Shown here one piece after another: positions 34,737-43,708 of a stretch of 64,000 nt of DNA. The DNA is taken from the NCBI GenBank assembly GCA_902562205.1, contig CACESO010000002.1, forward strand, positions 97,481 to 161,480. Direction: 5' to 3'. Within the stretch, counting starts at the first letter, position 1. Every line of letters begins with the position of its first letter. The stretch comes from an uncultured Pelagibacteraceae bacterium (lineage in GTDB: Bacteria; Pseudomonadota; Alphaproteobacteria; Pelagibacterales; Pelagibacteraceae). The notes beneath the pieces were generated by a model. That model saw only the letters and a program-made list of their open reading frames with translations. It was not told the DNA's origin and did not search any database. The position numbers and the translations under genes were made by a program.

Positions 34737-36029
34737 TTATTTAAAAACTCTTTTAAAAATATAATTTATATTTTTTAAATGTTTGGAATATGTAAACACT
34801 TTATTAATTTTTTTCTCAGAAATTAGAGATGTGATTGACTTATCTTTTTTAATCAGTTCAATCAGATTGGTATTCTTATTAAAGCTATTAATTGCATGCA
34901 TTTGAATTTTTTTATAAGCCTTTTCTCTTGAAAGACCAACTTTTGTAAGTTCTAACATCATCTCTTGTGAAAAAATTACTCCTTTAGTTATATTAAGATT
35001 TTTCATCATATTTTTTGGATAAATAATCATATTATCCACAAGATTTGTAAGTCTAAATAAAGCAAAATCTAAAGTAATATTAGCATCAGGACCTATATTT
35101 CTCTCCACGCTAGAGTGAGATATATCTCGTTCATGCCATAGAGCAATATTTTCTAGTGCAGGAATAACACTACTTCTGACAAGTCTTGCAAGCCCTGTTA
35201 AATTTTCACTTAGTATCGGATTTTTTTTATGAGGCATTGCTGAAGAACCCTTTTGGCCCTTTGAAAAAAATTCTTGTAACTCATAAACTTCAGATCTTTG
35301 TAAATGCCTAATCTCTATTGCAAATCTTTCAATGGATCCAGCTATAATTCCTAAAACAGAAAAATAATAAGCATGTCTATCCCTTGGAATAATTTGCGTT
35401 GATATTGGTTCAGGCTTAAGTTTTAATTTTTTTGATACAAAAATCTCAACTCTTGGATCTATATTAGCAAAAGTTCCAACTGCTCCAGAAATAGCACATG
35501 TTGAAACTTCATTTATAGCATTTTCTAATCTTTTTTTATTTCTTTTGAATTCTTCATAGTAAGTTGCTAGCTTTAAACCAAATGTAATTGGCTCCGCGTG
35601 AATACCGTGACTTCTTCCGATACATGGGGTCATTTTATGCTTTAAAGCTTTTTTTTTAATTACAGATAATAATTTCTCTATATCTTTCATTAAAATTTTA
35701 CCTGATTGGACTAATTGAATATTGAAACTCGTATCAAGCACATCTGATGATGTCATTCCCTGGTGAAGGTATCTTGCTTTAATTCCCGCTTTTTCAGTTA
35801 TTGAAGTTAGAAAAGCAATAATATCATGTTTTACTTTACCTTCAATTTGGTGAATTCTTTTGACGTTTATTTTTCCTCTTCGTCTAACTACAGAAGCTAC
35901 ACCCTTAGGAATAATCTTAAATTTTTCCATTGCTTGAGCTGCAGCAATTTCAACATCAAGCCAAATCTTATATTTATTTTCCTCTGACCAAATTTTTGTA
36001 AGTTCTTTTCTTGAATATCTCGATATCAT
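34737..36029 (-). CDS. purB: Adenylosuccinate lyase
   Basis: Acts twice in purine synthesis (SAICAR and adenylosuccinate cleavage). RYSRKELTKIW starts the protein, HQGMTSSDVLDT and GRSHGIHAEPITFG hold a catalytic His, and GSSAMPHKKNPILSENLTG is the fumarase-superfamily signature with the catalytic Ser. Length 430 is normal for the short bacterial type. It overlaps map by one base. Confidence 0.96.
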   Translation of the reverse strand: MISRYSRKELTKIWSEENKYKIWLDVEIAAAQAMEKFKIIPKGVASVVRRRGKINVKRIHQIEGKVKHDIIAFLTSITEKAGIKARYLHQGMTSSDVLDTSFNIQLVQSGKILMKDIEKLLSVIKKKALKHKMTPCIGRSHGIHAEPITFGLKLATYYEEFKRNKKRLENAINEVSTCAISGAVGTFANIDPRVEIFVSKKLKLKPEPISTQIIPRDRHAYYFSVLGIIAGSIERFAIEIRHLQRSEVYELQEFFSKGQKGSSAMPHKKNPILSENLTGLARLVRSSVIPALENIALWHERDISHSSVERNIGPDANITLDFALFRLTNLVDNMIIYPKNMMKNLNITKGVIFSQEMMLELTKVGLSREKAYKKIQMHAINSFNKNTNLIELIKKDKSITSLISEKKINKVFTYSKHLKNINYIFKRVFK

Positions 36030-36799
36030 TAATTGTAAGGAGGCTCCTTGTAACCTTTAGCAGATTCTGTAAAAATTTCATAACCATTTTCTGTGATACC
36101 AACAGTATGCTCGAATTGTGCAGATAACGTTTTATCTTTTGTAACTGCTGTCCAACCATCATTTAAAACTTTAGTGTGATACTTTCCAGCATTTATCATT
36201 GGCTCAATGGTGAAAGTCATTCCTGGTTTTAATTCGTCCCCAGTATCTTTCGAACCATAGTGAAGAATATTTGGCTCTTGATGAAAATTTGTTCCTATGC
36301 CGTGACCACAAAAATCCCTTACGACTGAAAAACCATTTTTTTCTACAAAAGATTGTATCTCATGACCAATATCACCAATTCTTTTTCCAGGCTTTAATAT
36401 TTTAATTGCTTTGTTAAGAGACTCATAAGTTATGTTAATAAGTTTTTTTGATTTTACAGAGATATCACCAACAGTATACATTCGACTTGTGTCCCCGTAG
36501 TGATCATTAATTATAGCGGTTACATCTATATTAACAATATCTCCATCTTGAAGTGTTCTGTCACCAGGTATACCGTGACAAACAACGTGATTAAGCGAAG
36601 TGCAAATTGATTTTTCAAATCCTCTATAGAATTGAGGGGCAGAATATCCACCGTTATCTCTTATGAATTCATAGCAAAGTTTATCAATATGATTTGTTGA
36701 TGTTCCTTCTTTAACATAATCTGTAATCATGTCTAAAGTTTTAGATGCCAATGAACCGGCAATTCTCATTTTTTCAAATTTTTCCAAATAGTTACTCAT
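36029..36799 (-). CDS. map: Methionine aminopeptidase, type I
   Basis: Removes the initiator Met from new proteins. CYEFIRDNGGYSAPQFYRGF, SLNHVVCHGIPGDR (His) and DGDIVNIDVTAIINDHYGDTSRM (two metal-ligand Asp) lead to GHGIGTNFHQEPNI and FTIEPMIN, the remaining metal ligands. Length 256 without an N-terminal zinc-finger extension is the type Ia form. It is second in the sfsA-map-pur operon. Confidence 0.97.
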   Translation of the reverse strand: MSNYLEKFEKMRIAGSLASKTLDMITDYVKEGTSTNHIDKLCYEFIRDNGGYSAPQFYRGFEKSICTSLNHVVCHGIPGDRTLQDGDIVNIDVTAIINDHYGDTSRMYTVGDISVKSKKLINITYESLNKAIKILKPGKRIGDIGHEIQSFVEKNGFSVVRDFCGHGIGTNFHQEPNILHYGSKDTGDELKPGMTFTIEPMINAGKYHTKVLNDGWTAVTKDKTLSAQFEHTVGITENGYEIFTESAKGYKEPPYN

Positions 36800-37478
36800 T
36801 AATAATTTCTATTTTTTTTTCTATTCTGATTTCTTTATCGTTTAATTTACATCTATAAGCTAAAAATTTAACACCATCTTTTTTAACTTTTAAATAGTTT
36901 CTATAATATTCAGCATCGATGTCTTTAGCTATTTTAAATTTATTTATACCTTCAATTTGAGTTAAAAATAAGACAAATGGTTTATAGCCTTTTTTTATTG
37001 ATTCAGCTAACTTAATTAAATGTTTTGAGCCTCTGGTTGTTATAGCATCTGGAAACTCTGCAAAATCTTTATTCCTTAAAAGAGTTACATTTTTTACTTC
37101 GAGTAAATTTTTATCACATAAAAAATCAAACCTTGTATCATCTGAATATTTAAATTCTGGTTTAATTTCTTTAACATTTTTAAATTCTTTAATTACTTTT
37201 TTATTAAGGCCATCCAAAACTATTTTGTTTGCCCTATGAGTATTAACACCAACCAAACGATTATTAGTTTTAATCATTTCCAGCGTAAATTTAAGTTTTC
37301 TTTTTGGATCATTACTTTTGGAAACAAAAACTGTGTTTCCTGGATCTAAAAGACCCATCATTGAGCCAGTGTTGGGACAGTGTGCAGTAATATTTGAATT
37401 ATTTACTTTGATATCAGCAAAAAATCTTTTATACCGCTTGATAAGTTTGCCTTTGATTAAAGTATTGGTAAATTTCAT
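36792..37478 (-). CDS. sfsA: SfsA-family protein
   Basis: Sugar fermentation stimulation protein homologue, 228 residues from the ATG at 37478. The frame remains open to 37580, but the extra 34 residues overlap the divergent CinA-like gene and are not SfsA-like. VFVSKSNDPKRKLKFTLEM, RLVGVNTHRANKIV and DTRFDFLCDKNLLEVKNVTL (with D and EVKN) match the SfsA core, which resembles a PD-(D/E)XK nuclease fold. HLIKLAESIKKGYKPFVLFL is also characteristic. Biological role unresolved. The last 8 bases overlap map. Confidence 0.88.
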   Translation of the reverse strand: MKFTNTLIKGKLIKRYKRFFADIKVNNSNITAHCPNTGSMMGLLDPGNTVFVSKSNDPKRKLKFTLEMIKTNNRLVGVNTHRANKIVLDGLNKKVIKEFKNVKEIKPEFKYSDDTRFDFLCDKNLLEVKNVTLLRNKDFAEFPDAITTRGSKHLIKLAESIKKGYKPFVLFLTQIEGINKFKIAKDIDAEYYRNYLKVKKDGVKFLAYRCKLNDKEIRIEKKIEIINE

Positions 37479-37500
37479 ATTTATAAATTTATATTTGTAT

Positions 37501-38253
37501 ATGAAAAATAAAAAAGAAATAAATGCAGGCATAATTATAATTGGAAATGAAGTTCTTTCTGGACGAACTAAAGATATCAATACAAGTACTTTATCATTAT
37601 GGTTGAATTCCTTAGGTGTACAAGTAAAGGAAGTAAGAATAATCCCCGATATTGAAAAAGATATTATCGAAACAATAAATACTTTTAAAAATAAATTCTC
37701 TTATGTTTTTACAACAGGCGGAATAGGTCCGACACACGATGACATAACTGCTGAGTCAGTATCAAAAGCTTTTAATATAGAATACGGTTATCACAAAGAG
37801 GCTTTTGCAATATTAGAAAAATATTATAAGCCAAGAGAATTTAGTGAAGGTAGAAAAAAAATGGCCATGATGCCTATGACTGCTAAACTTATATTAAATC
37901 CGACAAGTGGCGCACCAGGATTTTATGTTAAAAATGTTTTTTCTCTTCCAGGAGTTCCTTCTATTTTAAAGTCAATGCTTGGAGGTTTAGATCATTTGAT
38001 TACAGGTGGTGCTCCAATTTTAAGTCATACAATTAATCTTAGAACGGTTGAAAGCGAAATTGCAAAATCTTTAACCCAAGTTCAAAATAATAATCAGGAT
38101 GTTGAAATAGGGAGCTATCCATTTTTTCGTGCAGGAAAACTAGGTGTTTCTATTGTTGTAAGGTCTACTGATAAAGATAAAATTGATACTTGTAATAATG
38201 AAATTTTAAAATTTGTCGAGGAACAAAAAATTCAAATAGTAAACGAGGTATAA
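37501..38253 (+). CDS. CinA/MoCF-domain protein (competence-damage-inducible-like)
   Basis: A 250-residue protein with the molybdopterin-binding-like fold. AGIIIIGNEVLSGRTKDINTS and FTTGGIGPTHDDITAE are the MoCF motifs, and FSLPGVPSILKSML is also conserved. Only the N-terminal CinA domain is present; the C-terminal nicotinamide-mononucleotide deamidase (PncC) domain is missing. I start at the ATG at 37501. The frame opens 61 codons earlier, but that portion overlaps sfsA on the other strand and has no family match. Divergent from sfsA by only 22 bases. Confidence 0.85.
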   Translation: MKNKKEINAGIIIIGNEVLSGRTKDINTSTLSLWLNSLGVQVKEVRIIPDIEKDIIETINTFKNKFSYVFTTGGIGPTHDDITAESVSKAFNIEYGYHKEAFAILEKYYKPREFSEGRKKMAMMPMTAKLILNPTSGAPGFYVKNVFSLPGVPSILKSMLGGLDHLITGGAPILSHTINLRTVESEIAKSLTQVQNNNQDVEIGSYPFFRAGKLGVSIVVRSTDKDKIDTCNNEILKFVEEQKIQIVNEV

Positions 38254-38654
38254 TGTTATATTTTGCTTATGGTAGTAATCTTCACCAAGAACAAATGAAA
38301 AGAAGGTGTTCTGGCTGTAAATATCTAAAAAAATATATTCTTCAAGATTATCGATTAACTTTTAGAAGTCATCTATGTGTAGCGGACATTGAATACAAAA
38401 AAGGATCAAGCGTACAAGGAGCTATATATGAAATTACAGAGAAAGATGAAACTTGTCTGGATAAATATGAAGACTTTCCTATTCTTTATAAAAAAATATT
38501 TTTTAAGTACGAGGGTAGAGATGTAATGGCATACTCAATGGAAAATAAAACTCCATTTAAATATCCAAGCACAAGATACTTAAACATTATAAAGCAAGGT
38601 TATAAAGACTGCGATCTAGATTCAAAATATTTAGCTGAAGCCTTAAAAGGTTAA
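38253..38654 (+). CDS. Gamma-glutamylcyclotransferase-like protein
   Basis: A 133-residue AIG2/GGCT-fold protein. LYFAYGSNLHQEQMKRR at the N-terminus is the YGSNL substrate-binding loop. The catalytic Glu is probably in LDKYEDFPILYKK (Y.E..P..Y). Members release 5-oxoproline from gamma-glutamyl compounds or cleave other gamma-glutamyl amines. The ATG overlaps the upstream stop by one base (TAATG), and azlC follows 1 base after its stop. Confidence 0.83.
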   Translation: MLYFAYGSNLHQEQMKRRCSGCKYLKKYILQDYRLTFRSHLCVADIEYKKGSSVQGAIYEITEKDETCLDKYEDFPILYKKIFFKYEGRDVMAYSMENKTPFKYPSTRYLNIIKQGYKDCDLDSKYLAEALKG

Positions 38655-38655
38655 A

Positions 38656-39342
38656 ATGTTATCAAAATTTCAAATCTTTAAGATAGGTTTTTTTGATGTC
38701 GCTCCACATTTACTCTCAGTTATTCCCTTTGGAATAATATTCGGCGCAATTGGTATTGAGTTGGGTTTTGATCCAATTATGACTTATGCTACATCCTTAA
38801 TAATCTTTGGTGGAGCTTCACAAATTGTTTTTTTACAATTGTTATCGGGCGGAGCGTCATCTCTTATTGCAATTACTTCAGTTGGAGTAATAAACTCAAG
38901 ACATTTACTTTATGGAGCTGTTTTGTCTGAATACCTAAATAAATTATCATTCATTAAAAAACTATTTATTTCATATTTTATTGTTGATCAGGGCTTTGCA
39001 GTTTCAAATATCTATTTTAAGAAAAACAAAGAACAAAATTTTAACCATTATCATTTGCTAGGCTCTGGTATTACTCTTTGGCTTTGTTGGCAAATCTCAA
39101 CAATAATAGGAATATATTTAGGATCTATTGTTCCAGAGTCTTTAGGATTAAAATTTGCAATACCTTTAACTTTTATAGCAATTATTATTAATGAATTAAG
39201 AAAGTTAGATCATTTAATGGTTATGATTGTTTCAGGTTTAGTTGCGACTTTTTTTTATAACGCACCATTAAAATCATATATTTTAATCTCACCCCTAATT
39301 GGTTTATTTTCGGCTTATCTAATAATAAAATTTAAAAAATGA
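38656..39342 (+). CDS. azlC: AzlC-type branched-chain amino acid exporter subunit
   Basis: Large subunit of a two-part amino acid exporter. The 228 residues have about 6-7 membrane segments. PHLLSVIPFGIIFGAIGIE and FGGASQIVFLQLL, followed by SVGVINSRHLLYGA, are AzlC family features. It is coupled with a small AzlD partner that overlaps its 3' end by 4 bases. Exported substrate probably branched-chain amino acids or analogues (family knowledge, not demonstrated here). Confidence 0.88.
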   Translation: MLSKFQIFKIGFFDVAPHLLSVIPFGIIFGAIGIELGFDPIMTYATSLIIFGGASQIVFLQLLSGGASSLIAITSVGVINSRHLLYGAVLSEYLNKLSFIKKLFISYFIVDQGFAVSNIYFKKNKEQNFNHYHLLGSGITLWLCWQISTIIGIYLGSIVPESLGLKFAIPLTFIAIIINELRKLDHLMVMIVSGLVATFFYNAPLKSYILISPLIGLFSAYLIIKFKK

Positions 39343-39650
39343 CTTGGACTTCAATATTTATTGCAGGATTAATTACTTACTTTACTAGGATGGGAATGGT
39401 TACTTTAATAGATAAAGACATCTTTAATGAAAATTTTAAAAAAATTTTAAATTATGTGCCCTCTGTTGTTTTTCCATCTATAATTTTTCCTGGTGTACTT
39501 TTAGATGATTATGGAAGTTTGGTTGCAATTACTGACCCTAAAATTTGTGGTGCTCTCACTGCAATAATCATTGGGTATTTTTCAAGAAATGTAATCTTAA
39601 CGATTATATCAGGATTAGCATCATATTGGTTTTTAATATTTATATTTTAA
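39339..39650 (+). CDS. azlD: AzlD-type exporter small subunit
   Basis: A 103-residue protein with three to four membrane segments, partner of AzlC. TYFTRMGMVTLI and LNYVPSVVFPSIIFPGVL match the AzlD pattern (T...R..P......... .L.Y.P.A...A). It overlaps azlC by 4 bases (ATGA). Ends 75 bases before tRNA-Leu, an AT-rich stretch with no convincing terminator. Confidence 0.85.
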   Translation: MTWTSIFIAGLITYFTRMGMVTLIDKDIFNENFKKILNYVPSVVFPSIIFPGVLLDDYGSLVAITDPKICGALTAIIIGYFSRNVILTIISGLASYWFLIFIF

Positions 39651-39725
39651 AAAGATTAAAAAAATTTACTTATTCATCTTGTTCATTTATAAATATTAGC
39701 ATAAATACTTATGAAAATAACAGAT

Positions 39726-39811
39726 GCCCTCGTGGTGAAATTGGTAGACACAAAGGACTTAAAATCCTTGCCCTTTTGGGAGTGCCAGTTCGAGTCTGGC
39801 CGAGGGCACCA
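39726..39811 (+). tRNA. tRNA-Leu (UAA)
   Basis: An 86-base cloverleaf with a long variable arm. The acceptor GCCCTCG pairs with CGAGGGC, the anticodon stem AAGGA/TCCTT encloses the loop CTTAAAA with anticodon TAA, and GTTCGAGTC is the T-loop region. The 3' CCA is encoded (39809-39811). Type II tRNA, as expected for leucine. Confidence 0.96.
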
Positions 39812-39828
39812 TAAATAGAAAGTAACTA

Positions 39829-40602
39829 ATGATTAAAAAAAAAATATTTATTGGAATGCCTTTATATGAAGGAAATATATCTTATGTCACTTTGCAAGGA
39901 ATAATTGATCTTATACACTGGTTTAGTTTAAAAGATATTGAATATAAATTTTATTTTATTTCTAAGGACTCATTAGTATCTCGTGCAAGAAATACAATTG
40001 TTACAAAATTTTTAGATGATGAAGACTTTGGTGGAACACATTTATTTTTTTTAGATGCAGATATAGGATTTAGTCACAAAAATTTTGAAAGATTATTAGA
40101 TTTTGATAAAGAGTTGGTTTGTGGTGTGTATCCAACTAAAGGGATTAATTGGGAGAGATTAAAAACGTTAGATAACAAAAGTGTAAACCCTCAAAACTTA
40201 ATGAATTACAATGTAAATTTTATTGATTCCTCGAATATCAAACTTATCAATGGTTTCGCAGAGGTAAGAGAGGGTGCGACTGGATTTATGTTAATTAAAA
40301 AAGAAGTCTTCTTAAAACTTAAAGAAAATTATTTAGATCTAAAATATACTCCACGACCAAGCTCAATACTTTCGGGCTCAAATAATTGTTATGACTTTTT
40401 CAAAGTTGGAAATTATAAAGACAAAGAAGGCAATATTAATTATCTATCAGAAGATTTTTATTTTTCAACATTATGGAGAGATATTGGTGGTAAAATTTTT
40501 GCAGATTTAACTTCAGAACTGAGTCATCTAGGCAAATATATTTTTCATGGTTCTCCATCTTCCAATTTAAAAAAAATAAATGAAATACGCACATATAATT
40601 AG
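39829..40602 (+). CDS. GT-A-fold glycosyltransferase-like protein
   Basis: A 257-residue soluble protein. IFIGMPLYEGNISYVTL is the opening strand, SLVSRARNTIVTKFL follows, and THLFFLDADIGFSHKNFERLL contains the DxD motif (DAD) that binds nucleotide-sugar and metal in GT-A enzymes. EVREGATGFMLIKKEVF is like the acceptor-side segment of related GT2 proteins. Sugar donor and acceptor unknown. It starts 17 bases after tRNA-Leu and overlaps nadK by 23 bases. Base composition is very AT-rich, like the other glycan genes to the right. Confidence 0.7.
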   Translation: MIKKKIFIGMPLYEGNISYVTLQGIIDLIHWFSLKDIEYKFYFISKDSLVSRARNTIVTKFLDDEDFGGTHLFFLDADIGFSHKNFERLLDFDKELVCGVYPTKGINWERLKTLDNKSVNPQNLMNYNVNFIDSSNIKLINGFAEVREGATGFMLIKKEVFLKLKENYLDLKYTPRPSSILSGSNNCYDFFKVGNYKDKEGNINYLSEDFYFSTLWRDIGGKIFADLTSELSHLGKYIFHGSPSSNLKKINEIRTYN

Positions 40603-41350
40603 TGATAGAAATAATAAATCACTAAAAATTAAAAATTTTTTATTAAGCAAAATTCCCGTTAACTCCATAAAAAAATCTTCATTAATAGTAGTTATCGGTG
40701 GAGATGGTTTCATGCTTCAGACCCTAAAAAAATATTATAAATTTAATAAACCTTTTTATGGGATAAATTCTGGAAATTATGGATTTCTAATGAATAAATT
40801 TAGTAAAGATAAAACATATAAAAAAATTTTACAGGCAAAAAAGATAAAGATATCCCCTTTGAGCATGACCGTGAAAACAAAAAATGGAAATATAAAAAAG
40901 GGTATCGCGATTAATGAAGTTTCAATACTTAGACAAAGTAGACAAGCTGCATCCATTCAAGTCGTTTCTGGAAAAACAAAATTAATTAAAAAGTTGATAT
41001 CCGATGGAATTTTAGTATCAACTCCAGCAGGAAGTACAGCTTATAATTTATCTGTGCACGGGCCTATTCTTAATCTTAACTCAAAAAAACTCTCAATTTC
41101 TCCTATAAGCGCTTTTAGACCAAGAAGGTGGAAAGGAAAAATTGTTAGTGATAACTCTATAATTACAATTAAAAACCTAAATGTTAAGAAAAGACCTGTT
41201 AGTGCAGTAGCTGACAATATCGAAGTTAGAAATGCTAGAATAATTAAAATAAAAACAAATAAAAAATTAAAGTTTAATTTACTATATGATACAAATAGAA
41301 GTCTGCAAAAAAAAATTAAACTAGAGCAGATTAGAAAAGAAATAAGTTAA
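40580..41350 (+). CDS. nadK: NAD kinase
   Basis: Phosphorylates NAD to NADP. VVIGGDGFMLQTLK has the GGDG motif with the catalytic Asp, FYGINSGNYGFLMN is the N.G..GFL motif, and LISDGILVSTPAGSTAYNLS is the conserved ATP/NAD region with the glycine-rich loop. HGPILNLNSKKLSISPISAFRPR and PVSAVADN complete the family pattern. Length 256 is normal for alphaproteobacteria. The ATG at 40580 lies inside the glycosyltransferase end. Confidence 0.93.
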   Translation: MKYAHIISDRNNKSLKIKNFLLSKIPVNSIKKSSLIVVIGGDGFMLQTLKKYYKFNKPFYGINSGNYGFLMNKFSKDKTYKKILQAKKIKISPLSMTVKTKNGNIKKGIAINEVSILRQSRQAASIQVVSGKTKLIKKLISDGILVSTPAGSTAYNLSVHGPILNLNSKKLSISPISAFRPRRWKGKIVSDNSIITIKNLNVKKRPVSAVADNIEVRNARIIKIKTNKKLKFNLLYDTNRSLQKKIKLEQIRKEIS

Positions 41351-41372
41351 TTAAAATTTTTTGGATTCCCTA

Positions 41373-42050
41373 TTAAATTTGGTCAATACGGTTAATTGCA
41401 TAACTATTATTTTCTGTGAAGTCTGAGGTCCAATATACTAATTTCCAGTTTTTTTTAATTAGAAATTCATTTACAGACTCTATTACTCCATATTTATTTG
41501 ATTTTGACCAATTACCCATAACATAATCATGTCCACAAATAAAACCATTAGTTTTTATTTTACTTTCGTATGCATTTAATTCTTGTATCGTTGTTGTATA
41601 AGAATGATCAGTATCAATATAAATCCAATCAAAATAATTGTTCTGAAATAGTTTAGCCGCGTCTATTGAATTTGATCTTAATATTTCAATTCTTTTATTC
41701 TTTATTTCTTTAGAAAATTTTTTTTTTACTAACTCAAATTTGTTTTGAGCATACCTTTTAGACGACCATGTATCTATTAAATATAGTTTTTTTGGATTTG
41801 TAATTTTTATTATTTGCTCAGTAAAATATCCATTATCAACACCCAATTCCGCTACAATTCCATTTTTAGGTAAAACTTCAAGGAGATGTTTACGATTAGA
41901 GAGTATAGACCCACTCTGAATATTCTTTTTTTCAATAACAAGTTTTGGCATGCTATCAACTTCAGCTTGTCTCTTTATTTTTATTCTTTGAAAAATATAA
42001 TTATATATTACTCTTTTAATAGATAATTTGTTAAAAAATTTTAAAATCAT
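41373..42050 (-). CDS. Class I SAM-dependent methyltransferase (Methyltransf_24-like)
   Basis: A 225-residue protein whose first about 45 residues are basic and amphipathic. VAELGVDNGYFTEQI is motif I, LYLIDTWS the motif II loop, DWIYIDTDHSYTTTIQELNAY the metal or acid segment, and NGFICGHDYV a later strand. This resembles the family of the methyltransferase at 15446-16072 but is not a close copy. It follows the membrane glycosyltransferase gene by 5 bases on the same strand, so a role in methylating a surface sugar is plausible. Confidence 0.75.
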   Translation of the reverse strand: MILKFFNKLSIKRVIYNYIFQRIKIKRQAEVDSMPKLVIEKKNIQSGSILSNRKHLLEVLPKNGIVAELGVDNGYFTEQIIKITNPKKLYLIDTWSSKRYAQNKFELVKKKFSKEIKNKRIEILRSNSIDAAKLFQNNYFDWIYIDTDHSYTTTIQELNAYESKIKTNGFICGHDYVMGNWSKSNKYGVIESVNEFLIKKNWKLVYWTSDFTENNSYAINRIDQI

Positions 42051-42055
42051 TGCAC

Positions 42056-43537
42056 TTAATTATTCTCAATAAAAACTATGGCTCCGCTTTTACTTGTTCC
42101 TTCATTAACAACGTTTGGAGCATATTCTATATCTAATTTTAAATTATTGTAATTTAATTTATTTAAATTTTCTTCCAAATCATAAGTATGAAAACTGAAA
42201 ATATGAATTTTACAATATTTATTCGCTTTAATTATTTCTTTGAATTTATTAGTTTTAAATGTTGAAAGTGATAAAATTGGCCTATTATATTTTGAATACA
42301 TAGCAATAATATCATTTAACAAAGGTAATAATTTATTTTTTCCGTTATCATTAAAATACACGGGAATATTATTGCAATTTTTGTTGAAAGTTTTTTTTAC
42401 AACCCATTCAATATTTTCGTGAGTTTTGATCATACTTTTAAAATAAAAATTTATATTTATGTAAGTTACAAATATTAAGAAACATGTAAAAAATATTTTA
42501 TATTTCTTGGTATCGATTAAAAATTTAAATAAAATTGATGCGTATAAAATTAAATTTGGATAAATTACTATTAAATTCTTATAATGAACAATAGGAATAA
42601 ATAAAAAAGAAATAGTTAAAACCACAATCATTAAAATAATTGCTGGAACTGCTAAAGTAATTGTTTCATAAAAGAAACTACTTTTAAAAAATTTTTTTAT
42701 ATTGTTCTTTATTAAAATTTCTTCTTTGTAATGAAAGGACAAAACAATCAGCGATGAAAAAATTAAAACTAAAGTTGAAATAGTCCATTCTATAAATACT
42801 CTATAATACCATAAATTATTCTTAACGTATGAAAACATTTTCAAATTCTCATCATTAAAAATAGAGGGAAAATAAAAAATTACAAAAATAGGTAATAAAG
42901 CGATTATAAAAATTATGTCAAGATTACGTTTTTTTTTATCTTTTAAAAGTGTATTTTTAATTAATCTAAAAACTAAAATACTCATTGACATTGTTAGACC
43001 AAACACATGAAGCAAAGAAAGAAAAATTGAAGACAATAAAAATATGATTTTATTTTCTTTTTCAACTGTATTAGTTAAATTTATAACATTAATTAATAAT
43101 GAAAAGCTGAGAAGCAAAAAATACATTCTAAGATCCAGAACATAATAAAAAAAATAATTACTAGAAATTAGTAAAAGAAAAAATATACCAATATCTAAAT
43201 TAATTCTGTAACTTCTTTTTTTTATTAATAAATATGAATAATAAATTGGTATAAAACCTAAGACATTAATAAGTCTTAAATAATAAAGATTAAAAATATC
43301 CACATCTGAAATAGATTCTAGAATCTTTTGCCCCAAAAATAACAAAAAATAAAAAAAAGGTGAATGCATATCTTGAGTAAAGATTTCATTCAAACTCAAA
43401 AAAGGAATATTTGACCCATAATTAATGGAAACAATTTCATCAATCCAAAATGATTTATCAAATCCTATGATGTAACCGACAATAAAAACAACAAGATTAA
43501 TAATCAAAAAAAATTTAATTATTTTATTGCTGTACAT
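42056..43537 (-). CDS. Polytopic GT39/PMT-like membrane glycosyltransferase, paralog A
   Basis: A 493-residue protein with about 11-12 membrane segments and a C-terminal soluble part of about 110 residues. FDKSFWIDEIVSINYG just after the first membrane helix gives the acidic DE pair typical of GT-C enzymes, and FTQDMHSPFFYFLLFLGQ matches the H.P.(Y/F)..L loop of ArnT/PMT-type transferases. These use lipid-linked sugars outside the inner membrane. I start at the ATG at 43537; an upstream ATG at 43558 lies inside tRNA-Thr. The related gene at 43709-45103 is on the opposite strand beyond that tRNA. Confidence 0.72.
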   Translation of the reverse strand: MYSNKIIKFFLIINLVVFIVGYIIGFDKSFWIDEIVSINYGSNIPFLSLNEIFTQDMHSPFFYFLLFLGQKILESISDVDIFNLYYLRLINVLGFIPIYYSYLLIKKRSYRINLDIGIFFLLLISSNYFFYYVLDLRMYFLLLSFSLLINVINLTNTVEKENKIIFLLSSIFLSLLHVFGLTMSMSILVFRLIKNTLLKDKKKRNLDIIFIIALLPIFVIFYFPSIFNDENLKMFSYVKNNLWYYRVFIEWTISTLVLIFSSLIVLSFHYKEEILIKNNIKKFFKSSFFYETITLAVPAIILMIVVLTISFLFIPIVHYKNLIVIYPNLILYASILFKFLIDTKKYKIFFTCFLIFVTYININFYFKSMIKTHENIEWVVKKTFNKNCNNIPVYFNDNGKNKLLPLLNDIIAMYSKYNRPILSLSTFKTNKFKEIIKANKYCKIHIFSFHTYDLEENLNKLNYNNLKLDIEYAPNVVNEGTSKSGAIVFIENN

Positions 43538-43544
43538 AATGTTG

Positions 43545-43620
43545 TGGTGCCCCCGCACGGACTCGAACCGCGGACCTATTGATTACAAATCAATTGCTCT
43601 ACCAGCTGAGCTACAAGGGC
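43545..43620 (-). tRNA. tRNA-Thr (UGU)
   Basis: A 76-base cloverleaf on the minus strand. Acceptor GCCCTTG pairs with CGGGGGC (two G-U pairs), the anticodon stem encloses TTTGTAA with anticodon TGT, and TTCGAGT is the T-loop. CCA is encoded at the 3' end. It lies between two divergently pointing glycosyltransferase paralogs. Confidence 0.95.
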
Positions 43621-43708
43621 ATTGGACAATCTTTTATAACATAATTAAAAAAAATTCTATTTTTTAATTATATTTAATATTTTTATTAATTTGATATTTT
43701 AAATAGAT

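Noticed and set aside
37318..37500. 61-codon upstream extension of the CinA-like gene
   Set aside because: It lies antisense to the start of sfsA, and the conserved domain begins right after the ATG at 37501.
37479..37580. 34-codon upstream extension of sfsA
   Set aside because: It is antisense to the CinA-like start, is not SfsA-like, and the normal start MKFTN is at 37478.
39679..39707. Possible tRNA-Leu promoter (TTGTTC, 17 bases, TAAATA)
   Set aside because: The -10 matches the consensus at only three positions; AT-rich sequence gives many such hits.
39545..39814. Open frame running across azlD and tRNA-Leu
   Set aside because: Out of frame with azlD and continuing through a clear tRNA; a chance open frame.
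43538..43558. Earlier start of the membrane glycosyltransferase inside tRNA-Thr
   Set aside because: The seven extra residues would be encoded by the tRNA 3' end; the ATG at 43537 is outside the tRNA and gives a normal hydrophobic N-terminus.
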